Shown: positions 1 to 8,721, numbered from the stretch's first letter. The stretch is DNA of 40,153 bases from Rhodococcus sp. (in: high G+C Gram-positive bacteria) (GCA_012514505.1 JAAZAD010000220.1:1-40153); one strand, 5' to 3'. A program made the numbers and translations. Notes: generated by a model from the sequence alone, not told the origin.

Positions 1-126
1 GACTGCCACCAGGGCGGCGACGACGACGGCGACCACGGCTTGACGTGCGGTCGCGTCGCGGATCGCACGCCCAACCAGACGGGGGGATTCGCGGAGTGCC
101 TTCACGGTCACAACAGAGACGGGCAT
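1..126 (-). CDS. 5' end of a divergent membrane protein (partial)
   Basis: Reading the minus strand from the ATG at 126 gives 42 open codons running off the window edge. The peptide starts MPVSVVTVKALRESPRLVG and becomes hydrophobic (AVVAVVVAALVAV), as expected for a cytoplasmic N-terminus followed by a first membrane helix. It would be divergent from the DsbA-like gene and share its upstream region, which holds a 10-bp-arm palindrome. An in-frame GTG at the sixth codon is an alternative start. I see no strong ribosome binding site. The family cannot be recognised from 42 residues, and the call could be wrong. Confidence 0.4.
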   Translation of the reverse strand, partial: MPVSVVTVKALRESPRLVGRAIRDATARQAVVAVVVAALVAV

Positions 127-164
127 GACTGCGAGTATGCCCGATTGACGACTATCGTGCATAG

Positions 165-191
165 TTGATTACTATCCAACTTAGTAATCAA
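165..191. promoter_or_regulatory. Perfect palindrome upstream of dsbA-like operon (candidate operator)
   Basis: TTGATTACTA and TAGTAATCAA are perfect inverted 10-bp arms around a 7-bp spacer, in an AT-rich patch between the divergent gene at 1-126 and the DsbA-like start at 209. A GAAGGAG ribosome binding site follows at about 194-200. Dyads of this size are typical of MarR, ArsR or TetR dimer operators. No regulator gene lies next to it in the window, so the binding protein is unknown. Confidence 0.55.
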
Positions 192-208
192 ACGAAGGAG
201 TCGTCGCG

Positions 209-913
209 GTGTCCGATCACAGTTCGAGTAGGCCGTCATGGTTGATCCCCAGTCTGATCGTGCTCGTCGCGGCCGTTCTCGTCGGCTTCGTGGTGGCCTA
301 TAACGCAGGGAGCGACGAGGCTCCACCCGCACGAACCGAGGCCGGCGAGCAGTATCCGTACGACATCGGGATCGAGCGGCGTGACCCCGCCGATCGGCTT
401 GCGATGGGGAAGGTCGACGCGCCGATCACCATGGTCGTCTTCAGTGATTTTCAGTGCCCGTACTGCGCCAAGTGGGCGAACGACGCGCTTCCTGCGATGC
501 TGGAACGTGTGGAGGCGGGACAGTTGCGCATCGAGATGAGAGACCTGAGCATCTTCGGGCCGGAATCCCGTCGTGCCGCGGAAGCGGCGTATGCGGCGGC
601 GCTGCAGGACCGCTACCTCGACTACCACGACGCCCTCTTCGCCGGCGGTGAGAAGCGCTCAGCAGGGCAACTGACCGAGGACGCGCTGGTGAGCACCGCC
701 GCCGACCTCGGGCTCGATCCGGTTCGTTTCCGCTCAGACATGACCTCGCCCACGACGGCCTCTGCCGTCGACCGCAGCGAGCAGGACGCGGCGACGGTCG
801 GCGCCTACTCGACGCCGTCGTTCATCCTGGGCGGTCAGCCGATCGCCGGCGCCGCACCCGCCGAGACCTACCTGGACAAGCTCGACGCGATGCTGTCCGC
901 GACGGGGAGGTAG
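209..913 (+). CDS. Membrane-anchored DsbA-like thioredoxin-fold protein
   Basis: 234-aa disulfide-handling protein anchored by one N-terminal helix (about residues 11-30, WLIPSLIVLVAAVLVGFVVA), with the rest outside the membrane. The thioredoxin fold carries the redox motif C83-P-Y-C86 in SDFQCPYCAKW, and the cis-proline loop is visible near the C-terminus in YSTPSFILGG, as in DsbA/DSBA-like thiol oxidoreductases. The start is GTG at 209 with GAAGGAG upstream. The CcdA-like gene begins 4 nt after the stop, so the pair is an operon. CcdA-type proteins pass cytoplasmic reductant outward, so this protein may be a reductase or isomerase kept reduced by its neighbour. That role is inferred from context. 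Confidence 0.88.
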   Translation: MSDHSSSRPSWLIPSLIVLVAAVLVGFVVAYNAGSDEAPPARTEAGEQYPYDIGIERRDPADRLAMGKVDAPITMVVFSDFQCPYCAKWANDALPAMLERVEAGQLRIEMRDLSIFGPESRRAAEAAYAAALQDRYLDYHDALFAGGEKRSAGQLTEDALVSTAADLGLDPVRFRSDMTSPTTASAVDRSEQDAATVGAYSTPSFILGGQPIAGAAPAETYLDKLDAMLSATGR

Positions 914-917
914 CCGG

Positions 918-1772
918 ATGGACATCGGAATGGCGGCCGCCTTCGCCGGCGGCGTGCTCGCGCTGCTCAGTCCGTGCGGTGCGCTGCTGCTGCCCGCGTT
1001 CTTCGCCTCGACGGTCGGCGCCCGCGGCAAACTCGTGGTCCACGGCGTCGTCTTCTACATCGGCCTCCTGACCACCTTGCTGCCGGTCGGGATCGGCGTC
1101 GGCGCGCTCGCCGGGACCGTCGCCACACACCGGACGGCGATCATCGCGGTGGCGTCGATCGTGATCGTGCTGCTGGGCGTGGTCCAACTGGTCGGCCGCG
1201 GCTTCGACCTCAGCCGAGCTGTTCCCGGCATGTCGCGTCTCCAACAGGAGTCGATGCAGCGGGCGGGTCTGGTGAAGACGTTCATCCTGGGTGCGGTCAG
1301 CGGCGTGGCGGGCTTCTGCACCGGTCCCATCCTCGGCGCCGTCCTGACCATGGCGGCCTCGCGCGGCATGGGCGGTGCGGCGGTGCTGCTCGGGATCTAC
1401 GCGTTGGGCATGGTTGTCCCGCTGATGGTGATCGCCGCCCTGTGGAACCGGATCGGCGATCGTGTGCGCGGTGCGCTGCGCGGACGGGAGATCCGCGTCG
1501 GGCGAGTGCGTCTGCACACCACCAATCTCGTCACCGGCGTCCTGCTGATCATCGTCGGCATCGCGTTCTGGTTCACGAACGGTTTCATCTCGTTGCCCGA
1601 GGCCGTGGACTCCGACGTGCAGCTGCGTCTGCAGAACGGGGTGTCTGTCTTGTCGAACCCGATCGTCGACATCCTTCTCATCGTCGCGGTGACCGCAGGA
1701 CTGCTCTTCTGGTGGTCGCGTACGTCACGACGGGAACCTTCCGACGACACCGTTCGTAGTATTGAGGAATAG
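918..1772 (+). CDS. CcdA/DsbD-type transmembrane electron-transfer protein
   Basis: 284 aa with about six to seven hydrophobic segments. The two conserved cysteines of CcdA/DsbD transmembrane domains are visible: C20 in LLSPCGALLLPAF at the end of helix 1, and C134 in AGFCTGPILGA. Family members carry electrons from cytoplasmic thioredoxin across the membrane to extracytoplasmic thioredoxin-fold proteins. The gene is coupled to the DsbA-like gene: its GGGAGG ribosome binding site lies in the last codons of that gene. The C-terminus ends in a basic-then-acidic tail (SRTSRREPSDDTVRSIEE). A role in cytochrome c maturation is possible, but no ccs genes are nearby, so partnership with the upstream protein is the simpler reading. 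Confidence 0.85.
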   Translation: MDIGMAAAFAGGVLALLSPCGALLLPAFFASTVGARGKLVVHGVVFYIGLLTTLLPVGIGVGALAGTVATHRTAIIAVASIVIVLLGVVQLVGRGFDLSRAVPGMSRLQQESMQRAGLVKTFILGAVSGVAGFCTGPILGAVLTMAASRGMGGAAVLLGIYALGMVVPLMVIAALWNRIGDRVRGALRGREIRVGRVRLHTTNLVTGVLLIIVGIAFWFTNGFISLPEAVDSDVQLRLQNGVSVLSNPIVDILLIVAVTAGLLFWWSRTSRREPSDDTVRSIEE

Positions 1773-1881
1773 CCCTCACCTCACTCAGAAAGAAGGCGAT
1801 GAGACGCGGTTCCCGCAAGGGTCGAAGATCCGTTGACCGAGAACTGAAGGCCGCACCTGCTGCGGCAGGAGAGCGCCGCCG

Positions 1882-3255
1882 ATGCTGAGCCTCCTGTGGA
1901 TCGTCGTCGGCATCATCGTCGTCGTCGCCATCACTGCCGTCACCGGCTACTTTGTGGCGCAGGAGTTCGCCTACATGGCGGTCGACAGGTCGCGACTCAA
2001 GGCCAGCGCCGAAGCCGGCGACGCCGCCGCGGCACGCGCGCTCAAGGTCACCAGCCGGACGTCGTTCATGCTCTCCGGCGCCCAGTTGGGCATCACGGTC
2101 ACCGGACTGCTGGTCGGCTACGTGGCCGAGCCGCTGATCGGACAGGGACTGAGCGACCTGCTGGGCGGCGTCGGGATTCCCACGGGCGTCGGTATCGCCG
2201 TGGGTGCCGTTGTCGCGATTCTGCTCTCGACCGTCGTCCAGATGATCTTCGGTGAACTGTTCCCCAAGAACCTGGCGATCGCTCGGCCCGATCCGGTGGC
2301 CCGCCGCCTCGCGCTGTCCACGACTCTGTATCTGAAGATCTTCGGGTGGCTCATCAAGTTCTTCGACCACTCGTCCAACCTGCTGCTGCGCGCGCTGCGC
2401 ATCGAACCGGTCCACGACGTCGAGCACGCGGCCACCCCGCGCGACCTGGAGCACATCGTCGCCGAATCACGCGCGACGGGCGAGCTCTCGCCCGAGATGT
2501 CGACACTCCTCGACCGCATGCTGGACTTCCCGGATCGCACCGCGGTCCACGCCGCGATTCCGCGGTCCCGGGTCGACGTCGTTCCAGCGGACGAGCCCAT
2601 CGCCGACGTCCTGCTCCGCATGCATTCCGGCCACACGCGCTATCCCGTCCTGGGAAGCGCCGGCGAGGACGTCCTCGGCGTGGTCCATCTCCACGACCTG
2701 CTCGCGCCGGCACTGGTGGGCACTGCTGCCGATCACATGCGGGCGGCAGTCGTGGTGCCGGAGACCCTGCCGCTCACTGCCGTCCTGGCTCAGCTGACCG
2801 AGGCCCGTGAAGAGATGGCCGTGGTCGTCGACGAGTACGGCGGGTTCGCCGGTGTCGTCACCATCGAAGACATGGCCGAGGAACTCGTGGGTGAGATCGC
2901 CGACGAGCACGACGGCGAGGACGACCAGCCACGCGTCCGGCCACTCGACGGCGGGTGGCTGGTACCCGGTGACATGCACGTCGACGAGGTGTCCCGACTC
3001 CTCGGTCGCGAGCTGCCCGAGTCGGACGACTACGAGACCCTGGCAGGCCTGCTGATCGCCGAGTTCCGTGGATTCCCGCGCCTCGGGCAGCAGGTGGCGG
3101 TCCGTCTGCCGGACGATCCCGCCGCGCTGGTCGCCGACGCGCCCGAGCCGCCGACCTACCTCGAGGCCGAGGTGCGCGAGATCGGTACGCACGTGCCGTC
3201 GCTGCTGTTCCTGACCATCCGCTCCGACAGCCCGAAGGGGGTCGACCATGAGTAA
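1882..3255 (+). CDS. DUF21/CBS/CorC-HlyC domain membrane protein (CNNM/HlyC family)
   Basis: 457 aa. The N-terminal ~190 residues are a DUF21 transmembrane domain (MLSLLWIVVGIIVVVAITAVTGYFVAQEFAYMAVDRSRL, then helices around ITVTGLLVGYVAEPL, VGIAVGAVVAILLSTVVQMIFGELFPKN). Next comes a cytosolic CBS pair (about 215-340, including YPVLGSAGEDVLGVVHLHDLL and MAVVVDEYGGFAGVVTIEDMAEELVGEI), then a CorC/HlyC domain (about 355-445). CNNM-type proteins are linked to Mg2+/Co2+ export or homeostasis, and the old 'hemolysin' label is historical. ATG start with AGGAGAG upstream. It overlaps the next gene by 8 nt, and the pair likely acts together, perhaps as a heterodimer (inference). Confidence 0.9.
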   Translation: MLSLLWIVVGIIVVVAITAVTGYFVAQEFAYMAVDRSRLKASAEAGDAAAARALKVTSRTSFMLSGAQLGITVTGLLVGYVAEPLIGQGLSDLLGGVGIPTGVGIAVGAVVAILLSTVVQMIFGELFPKNLAIARPDPVARRLALSTTLYLKIFGWLIKFFDHSSNLLLRALRIEPVHDVEHAATPRDLEHIVAESRATGELSPEMSTLLDRMLDFPDRTAVHAAIPRSRVDVVPADEPIADVLLRMHSGHTRYPVLGSAGEDVLGVVHLHDLLAPALVGTAADHMRAAVVVPETLPLTAVLAQLTEAREEMAVVVDEYGGFAGVVTIEDMAEELVGEIADEHDGEDDQPRVRPLDGGWLVPGDMHVDEVSRLLGRELPESDDYETLAGLLIAEFRGFPRLGQQVAVRLPDDPAALVADAPEPPTYLEAEVREIGTHVPSLLFLTIRSDSPKGVDHE

Positions 3256-4255
3256 TCCGTGGGTTGTCGCGGGCGTCACCGTGGCCCTCATCGCGGCGAG
3301 TGCGTTCTTCGTCGCCGTCGAATTCGCCTTGCTCGCCGCGCGCCGTCACCGCTTGGAAGACGCCGCGCCGACCAGCCGATCGGCGCGTGCTGCGCTCCGC
3401 AGTGCGTCTGAACTGTCGGTGCTGCTGGCCGGGTCACAGCTCGGCATCACCGTCTGCACCCTGGCGCTGGGCGCCATCACCAAACCGGCCGTGCACCACT
3501 GGTTGACTCCGCTGTTCACCAGTTGGGGTGCGCCGCACTGGGTGTCGGACGCGGCGGGCTTCGTGCTCGCCCTGCTGATCGTCACCTTCCTGCACTTGGT
3601 GATCGGTGAGATGGCGCCGAAGTCGTGGGCCATCGCGCATCCGGAGAAGTCGGCCACCGTGCTCGCGATTCCGATGCGCGGGTTCATGTGGCTCACCCGG
3701 CCGCTGATCGTCGTGCTCAACCGCGCCGCGAATTGGTGTCTGGCGAAGGTCGGGGTGGAGCCGGTGGATCAGGTCGGATCCGGACAGAACTCGGCAGCCC
3801 TGCGTCACCTCGTCGAGCATTCGGCCAACACGGGAACCCTCGACGAGCACCACCGGGCCACGCTGTCGAGCGCGCTGGAACTGGAGGCGCTGAAGGTCGG
3901 CGACATCGTGCGACCGAACGCGCAGCCCGCCGCGGTCGATGTGGACTCCACGGGCGAGCAGATCCGGGAGGCCGCCGACCGCAGTGGCCACCTGCGGCTA
4001 CTGGTGCGCGACGGTGGGGAAGTGGTCGGCATCGTCCATGCCCGAGACAGCCTCGGAACTCCTGCGGGAACCCGAGCACGCGACCTGATGCGTGAGCCGA
4101 TGGTGTTCACGACCGCCACCCCGGTGTACGAGGCTTTTGCCACCATGCGCGACACCCGCAGCCATCTGGCAGTTGTGCACGACGTCGACGGCGGCCTGGT
4201 GGGTCTGGTCACGCTCACCGACATCGTCACCAGGCTGATGCCGGTGGCGGGCTGA
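3248..4255 (+). CDS. Second DUF21/CBS membrane protein, lacking the CorC-HlyC domain
   Basis: 335 aa. DUF21 helices at about 1-180 (VVAGVTVALIAASAFFVAVEFALLAARRHRLE, ITVCTLALGAITKPAVHHWL, FVLALLIVTFLHLVIGEMAPKSWAI) are followed by CBS repeats (about 215-330, ending LAVVHDVDGGLVGLVTLTDIVTRLM). It stops where the upstream paralogue continues into its CorC/HlyC domain. Such short/long pairs are common in actinobacteria. The start overlaps the upstream stop, so the two are probably translationally coupled. Ion specificity cannot be read from the sequence. Confidence 0.88.
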   Translation: MSNPWVVAGVTVALIAASAFFVAVEFALLAARRHRLEDAAPTSRSARAALRSASELSVLLAGSQLGITVCTLALGAITKPAVHHWLTPLFTSWGAPHWVSDAAGFVLALLIVTFLHLVIGEMAPKSWAIAHPEKSATVLAIPMRGFMWLTRPLIVVLNRAANWCLAKVGVEPVDQVGSGQNSAALRHLVEHSANTGTLDEHHRATLSSALELEALKVGDIVRPNAQPAAVDVDSTGEQIREAADRSGHLRLLVRDGGEVVGIVHARDSLGTPAGTRARDLMREPMVFTTATPVYEAFATMRDTRSHLAVVHDVDGGLVGLVTLTDIVTRLMPVAG

Positions 4256-4278
4256 TGAAAGCCACTAGGCTGGTCGGC

Positions 4279-4740
4279 ATGAGCGGTGGAATGTGGCGAC
4301 GAATGCTGGCAGCGGCCCTGATCGGGGCGGTCGTGCTGGTGACCGGCGGCTGCGGCTATCTCGACACCTCATCCGAGCCGAACGACATCACCTTCCAGGC
4401 CGAGCCCATCGGATCGTTCATGTTGAGCTCGGGCGTCGATCGGCAGTACTTCCTGGTCGCGAAGACGTTGAGTCCGGAGAAGTTCACTGAACTCGCCGAA
4501 GCCGTCCACGAGACCAACCCTGAGGCGCAGATGTGGTTCATGGACGACAGCTCGCAGATGCCTACGGTGCTGAAGGCGTTGCCGGAGGCGGAGAAGGGCA
4601 ATCTTGCCGGGTTCCCGACCGCCTGGGTCGACGAGCACACCGTCGCCCACTCGGCGGTTCGGGACATCGACGGCACCCGGACCTGGGTGTTGTTCAAGGG
4701 GTCCGGAACCGACACCGAACTGCTCTCGCGACCGATGTGA
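4279..4740 (+). CDS. Small putative lipoprotein of unknown function
   Basis: 153 aa from the ATG at 4279. An in-frame ATG at 4255, overlapping the upstream stop as TGATG, would add 8 residues. I prefer 4279 because TAGGCT at 4266-4271 sits 7 nt before it, the usual spacing of a leaderless actinobacterial -10 box. The N-terminus has basic residues (MWRRM), a hydrophobic stretch (LAAALIGAVVLV) and a lipobox TGGC, so it is probably a lipid-modified exported protein. The mature part (~125 aa) has no domain I recognise. It may be co-transcribed with the CNNM pair. Confidence 0.75.
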   Translation: MSGGMWRRMLAAALIGAVVLVTGGCGYLDTSSEPNDITFQAEPIGSFMLSSGVDRQYFLVAKTLSPEKFTELAEAVHETNPEAQMWFMDDSSQMPTVLKALPEAEKGNLAGFPTAWVDEHTVAHSAVRDIDGTRTWVLFKGSGTDTELLSRPM

Positions 4741-4783
4741 GATCGCCGGAATTGTCGTAGCTGCTTCGTATCCTCTCCTCACC

Positions 4784-4800
4784 CGCACGAGAGTCGTGCG
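4784..4800 (+). other. Perfect hairpin in the 5' leader of the following gene
   Basis: CGCACGA-GAG-TCGTGCG forms a 7-bp stem with a 3-nt loop just upstream of the AAGGAG ribosome binding site of the gene at 4820. There is no U-run, so it is not a standard terminator. It could stabilise the leader or affect translation start. Confidence 0.4.
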
Positions 4801-4819
4801 GGGCGGCAAGGAGAAGACG

Positions 4820-5599
4820 GTGGCGGGCAAGAAGGACGACCACGACGGCTGCTTCGGCGCGGCCGGTATCGCGGCGCTCGTCATGATCATCGGGGCCCTG
4901 ACGATGATCCCGAAGGGCGTCTGGATCGCGCTCGGGGTGATCGCCGGCGTCGCTGTTGCCGTCTGGATCGGCACGGTGATCTACGAGGAAGTCGCGAAGA
5001 GACGGCAGGCCCAGGCCGCCGAGGACGAGAAGAGACGCAAGGCAGCTGAGGCCGCCGAGAAGCGTCGTCGCGAAGACTCGCTCGGTACGGCGAACGCTCA
5101 GTGCGTCGAAACCGCGCTGGCATCGGTGGTCCGCATCGCGCAGTCCCGTGCCGCGCGCGACGGATGGCTCGGGGATATCGATTTCGCCGCGGACATCACC
5201 GGGATCGAGGCCGGCTTCGTGCGTGCGCAGGAGCTGCGGACAGTCGCCGACGAGCTGCGTGCGCTGCCCGAACCGACCGACGACGACCGTCGCCTGCTCG
5301 ATGACGCGGTGGCCGCTGCCGGGCAGCTCGAACTCATCGGTCGAAGTCGCGTCGACCTCATCAACCAGTGCGCGAGAGAAGCGCTGCTGGTCGACGAGTC
5401 ACTGCGACTCGAGGAGGAGCGTGCGCGGACCGAAGAGCAGCGCGAGCGCCTCCACGGGAAGCTGAACTCCATGCTCTACGGTGCCGCGGCCGCGTCGGCC
5501 GAGACCGCGGAGGGCGGTGTCGCCGACCAGATCCTGGCGCGCGTGGCCGGGTACCGCGAGATCAAAGAGCAGGTCGCTCGGGCGGGCGACGATGGTTAG
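4820..5599 (+). CDS. Two-helix membrane protein with a charged coiled-coil region, unknown function
   Basis: 259 aa from GTG at 4820, chosen because AAGGAG sits about 7 nt upstream. The frame is open further upstream, but that part is arginine/proline-rich and overlaps the lipoprotein gene. Residues about 14-33 and 38-56 are two hydrophobic helices. They are followed by a strongly charged helical region (EEVAKRRQAQAAEDEKRRKAAEAAEKRRRED) and a second Arg/Glu-rich helix near 205-225 (LRLEEERARTEEQRERLHG). The middle is alanine-rich and probably helical. No enzyme motif is visible and I do not recognise the family. A cytoplasmic coiled coil tethered to the membrane is the likely shape. Confidence 0.75.
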   Translation: MAGKKDDHDGCFGAAGIAALVMIIGALTMIPKGVWIALGVIAGVAVAVWIGTVIYEEVAKRRQAQAAEDEKRRKAAEAAEKRRREDSLGTANAQCVETALASVVRIAQSRAARDGWLGDIDFAADITGIEAGFVRAQELRTVADELRALPEPTDDDRRLLDDAVAAAGQLELIGRSRVDLINQCAREALLVDESLRLEEERARTEEQRERLHGKLNSMLYGAAAASAETAEGGVADQILARVAGYREIKEQVARAGDDG

Positions 5600-5611
5600 C
5601 GCCGCCGGCAC

Positions 5612-6082
5612 TCACCGTTCGGCCTCGTCCTTGATCCATCGCAGCGTGTCCGACACGTGGGTCTCCAATTCGTCGGCGTGGCCGGCCATCCCGCCGAGCA
5701 GCGCCCCCGCGAACAGCGTGGCGAACCGCGGTGCGCCGTCGGGCATGGTTCGAGCTTCCCGAAGGATCGTCGTGTCGCCGACGGTGCGGAGCGTGTAGGT
5801 CCACGTCGCGCCACTGGAATTGGTGTGCCACGCCAGTTCCTGGCCCGGGATCACCGAGGTGACCTTGCTGACTGTCGGCCACACGACGGCCTTGCGGCGA
5901 TTCCAGCCGATGAATGTCTCGCCGACGCGGAACGCACCCTTCTGTCGGCGAGTCAGCGAGAACAGTTCGGGGCTGGCCTTCGGCATGGTCGACGGATCGC
6001 TCAGGACCTCCCACACGCGCTCGCGGTCGGCATGGATCACGATCTCTTCGCTGAAGTCGCGGTCGGCGGCGGGAGTGGTCAT
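5612..6082 (-). CDS. SRPBCC (START/Bet v1-like) family protein
   Basis: 156 aa from the ATG at 6082, preceded by AAGGAG 8 nt away. The longer open frame upstream lacks such a site. The pattern EEIVIHADRERVWEVLSDPSTMPKASPELFSL at the N-terminus, a central set of strands (GETFIGWNRRKAVVWPTVSKVTSVIPGQELAWHT, TYTLRTVGDTTILREARTM) and a long C-terminal helix fit the polyketide cyclase/dehydrase-like SRPBCC fold with a hydrophobic ligand pocket. The ligand is unknown. It is convergent with the gene ending at 5599 and divergent from the ClC-type gene. Confidence 0.82.
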   Translation of the reverse strand: MTTPAADRDFSEEIVIHADRERVWEVLSDPSTMPKASPELFSLTRRQKGAFRVGETFIGWNRRKAVVWPTVSKVTSVIPGQELAWHTNSSGATWTYTLRTVGDTTILREARTMPDGAPRFATLFAGALLGGMAGHADELETHVSDTLRWIKDEAER

Positions 6083-6307
6083 TAGTCGGATCTCCTTCGA
6101 GTGGGGTCGCTGATGGGCATCGCGCGTCTTGTCCACCGTGCCAGACCTGCGCACGGCGCGACGACCCACGGCACCGGAAAAGGTGAAACACGACCGTCAG
6201 CAACGTCTGCCGCAGATCATGGATGGGGCGGCACGCTCGATCTGAGTCCGACGCTCACGATCCTGGCCCGCACCATCGGAAGCGACCGACGACGAAGGGT
6301 ACCGACG

Positions 6308-7618
6308 ATGGACGATGCTCTTCCCGTAGACGCGGGTGCGGAGAAGTTCCGGGTGCCGGTGGGGAAGCTGATCGCAATGACCCCGGCCGGGATCGCCGTC
6401 GGGGCGTTGAGCGCCCTCGGCCTGTGGGGCGTGTCGGCGTTGGCCGAGGTCGTCCAGAAACTGGTGTGGGACGACCTCAGCGGCGCGCTGGGAGTCGACG
6501 CGGGCTCCTGGTGGTGGATTCTCACCATCTTGACTCTGGTCGGCCTGCTTTCGGGTCTGGTGATCCGCTACTTCCCGGGCCATGCGGGCCACGACCCGGC
6601 GACCGACGGGCTGGTGGCCGCACCCCTCACTCCGAAGGCCGTGCCCGGTCTGGTGATCGCCACGATCCTCACGCTGGCCGGCGGTGTGAGTCTCGGCCCG
6701 GAGAACCCGATCATGGCGATCAACGCGGCGATCATCGTCGCCCTCGGGGTTCGCTTCCTGCCCAAGGTCGGAGAGCAGGACTGGGCAGGGCTGTCGACCG
6801 CCGGGACCATCGGGGCGCTGTTCGGCACCCCGGTCGCCGCGGCGCTGATGCTGTCGGAATCGATCGGTGGAGATCAGCGGGTGCCGCTGTGGAATCGGCT
6901 CTACGTGCCACTGGTCGCCGCGACGACCGGTTCGTTCGTCATCCTGCACTTCACCAACCTGGATTTGTCGATCGGGCTGCCGCCCGAGCAGATCGGTGGG
7001 GTAGTGCACGTCCTGATCGCGACCGGTATCGCGGTGGTGGTCGCGGCGATCGGCGTCGTCGGCGCCTACGTCTTCGATCCGCTGCACCGGGTACTCAACA
7101 CCACGATGCGGAGTCCGGTGCTGCGACTGACGGTCGCCGGCCTGGTGCTCGGCGCCCTCGGTGCGGTCGGCGGGTCGATCACCCTCTTCAAAGGCCTCGA
7201 CGAGATGAAGGCCCTGCCGGGGGAGATGGCGACGACGTCGGCCGCCGGTTTCTTCTTCATCGCCGCCATCAAGTTGTGCGCGATGCTGTTCGCCAGCGCG
7301 GCAGGGTTCCGCGGCGGTCGGATCTTCCCGATCGCCTTCGTCGCCGTCGCGCTGGGTTTTGGCATCCACGCACTCTGGACCTCGCTGCCGCTGGCGCTGT
7401 GCGTGACGGCAGCGGCTGTCGGAATGACCGTGGCCGCCACGCGTAACGGCTGGATCAGCCTGTTCCTCGGACTCGCGATTGTTCCGGACCTCGCTCTCAT
7501 CACCCCGCTGCTGTTTGCGACGCTCGCCGCGTGGCTTGTCGTGGCCAACGCGCCGGAACTAGCCGCCAAGCCAGTTCCGGAATCGACGCCCGACGAGCCG
7601 GAGACGAGGCGTGCGTGA
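6308..7618 (+). CDS. ClC-family ion channel/transporter, YfeO type
   Basis: 436 aa from the ATG at 6308. The open frame begins earlier, at 6101, but the first 69 residues are non-hydrophobic and unlike the family. The protein closely follows the E. coli YfeO pattern as I remember it: VIRYFPGHAGHDPATDGL, LAGGVSLGPENPIMAINAAI (the ClC GxExP-like segment), STAGTIGALFGTPVAAALM, SLFKGLDEM and SAAGFRGGRIFPIAFVAVALG. About ten to twelve hydrophobic segments are present. YfeO is a ClC homologue whose ion is not settled, so chloride or fluoride transport should not be assumed. The C-terminal tail is charged. Confidence 0.88.
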   Translation: MDDALPVDAGAEKFRVPVGKLIAMTPAGIAVGALSALGLWGVSALAEVVQKLVWDDLSGALGVDAGSWWWILTILTLVGLLSGLVIRYFPGHAGHDPATDGLVAAPLTPKAVPGLVIATILTLAGGVSLGPENPIMAINAAIIVALGVRFLPKVGEQDWAGLSTAGTIGALFGTPVAAALMLSESIGGDQRVPLWNRLYVPLVAATTGSFVILHFTNLDLSIGLPPEQIGGVVHVLIATGIAVVVAAIGVVGAYVFDPLHRVLNTTMRSPVLRLTVAGLVLGALGAVGGSITLFKGLDEMKALPGEMATTSAAGFFFIAAIKLCAMLFASAAGFRGGRIFPIAFVAVALGFGIHALWTSLPLALCVTAAAVGMTVAATRNGWISLFLGLAIVPDLALITPLLFATLAAWLVVANAPELAAKPVPESTPDEPETRRA

Positions 7619-7745
7619 TGCGATCGGGTGTCGCGGCAGGCTAGTTGGACTGCTGCTCGCGACTTGCCCGTCCACGAAGCCTCGATGTCCTCATCGGGTG
7701 GCCCAAACAGTGACGGTCCATCGCCGATGAGGGGATATGGGCTGC

Positions 7746-8522
7746 TTACCCCGCGAGGATCTCGGCCAGTGCCCGTCTCTGGAGAATCAGCGCCTGCCCA
7801 CTGGAGGGCGGGCGCCCGCCGGAGCGCGCGGCAATCGACTGCTCGATCGTCTCGGCGGGCTGATAGCCGGTAGACAGAAGTCGGCGGCCCGCAGCTGCCT
7901 TCGACAGCCAACGCCCATCGCGGTGCCGGACCAGCGCGCGGCAGGCCCCGAGCACGGCCTCCTCAGTGCCGACTTCCGATTCGCGGCCGGACTGGTTCGA
8001 CCGTGCTGTCCACCAGTGCAACGAGTCGATGAGAAGTGCCCGCAGTTCCTCTGGCGGAAGGTCAGAGAAGGTCTTCGATGCTGGCGGCCCGGCTAGCGAG
8101 CGGCCACTCTGGTGCAGGATGCTGCGGTCAATGCCGTACCAGAATGCGCCGTCGGCTGCCGGTCGGTTTGCGGGTTCAAAGCTCTGCCGGAAGCCCATCG
8201 CCGGGCCGTCGTTGAGCTCGAGTTCGAAGCCGGGGTCTGCCGTGCCCGATTGCGCCGCGGTTCGCGTGTAGACCACCAACTCCAATCCGCGAGCGGGACA
8301 CGGAAGAGCGCGGTGGCGCAGTTGGGCGATCAGCGCCCGCTTCGTCGACTGGTTCAACGGACTGCGGCAGACAACGGCGATGTCGATGTCGCTGCGATCA
8401 GGTTGGAAAGCGTCCAATGCGATCGAGCCGGCCGCGTACGCTCCGACGAAGCCGAGTCCGAGGACGTCCTGCGCCGTCTTGACCACAGCTTCGAGGTATC
8501 GCTCCACGTCGACGGTCGGCAC
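7746..8522 (-). CDS. Nucleotidyltransferase-domain protein (aminoglycoside adenylyltransferase-like)
   Basis: 258 aa from a GTG at 8522. No strong ribosome binding site is seen, and the frame stays open to 8687 antisense to an antitoxin fossil. The nucleotidyltransferase signature is clear: GAYAAGSIALDAFQPDRSDIDIAVV, that is GSx(n)DxD with the two metal-binding aspartates of the pol-beta fold. The C-terminal half (LRALLIDSLHWWTARSNQ, GACRALVRHRDGRWLSKAAAGRRLL) resembles the helical domain of AadA-like/DUF4111 proteins. The substrate is unknown and resistance should not be assumed. It lies between core genes and the mobile region and may itself be acquired. Confidence 0.78.
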   Translation of the reverse strand: MPTVDVERYLEAVVKTAQDVLGLGFVGAYAAGSIALDAFQPDRSDIDIAVVCRSPLNQSTKRALIAQLRHRALPCPARGLELVVYTRTAAQSGTADPGFELELNDGPAMGFRQSFEPANRPAADGAFWYGIDRSILHQSGRSLAGPPASKTFSDLPPEELRALLIDSLHWWTARSNQSGRESEVGTEEAVLGACRALVRHRDGRWLSKAAAGRRLLSTGYQPAETIEQSIAARSGGRPPSSGQALILQRRALAEILAG

Positions 8523-8568
8523 TCGGTCATTATGTCTGCTGGGCTGCCGCGAGGAATCTTCGGCGCAG

Positions 8569-8721
8569 ATTACCGCTGACGACCTCGACGAGCTGAACGA
8601 AATATTCACTGGCTCTCTGCCTGGTATCCGCGAGACCGTCGACGCCGGTACTCGGGAACACGCGGCAGGCGTCACGACCTCGCTCACCGATGTGCGGCGC
8701 GAGCTAGGGATCGCCGATTGA
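8569..8721 (+). pseudogene. 3' remnant of a Phd/YefM-type (RelB) antitoxin gene
   Basis: The frame from 8569 reads ITADDLDELNE, then an exported-like match VDAGTREHAAGVTTSLTDVRRELGIAD. This lines up with residues 38-90 of the intact antitoxin at 8956-9228 (ISADDLDELNE, VDAGDREYAAGETTSLADLRAELGISE). The N-terminal DNA-binding third is missing and no toxin follows. The remnant overlaps, in antisense, the open frame upstream of the nucleotidyltransferase start. It shows that a related relB copy once stood here. Confidence 0.8.

Noticed and set aside
8380-8721. Intact 113-aa antitoxin gene
   Set aside because: Only the part from about 8569 matches RelB; the upstream portion is antisense to the nucleotidyltransferase.
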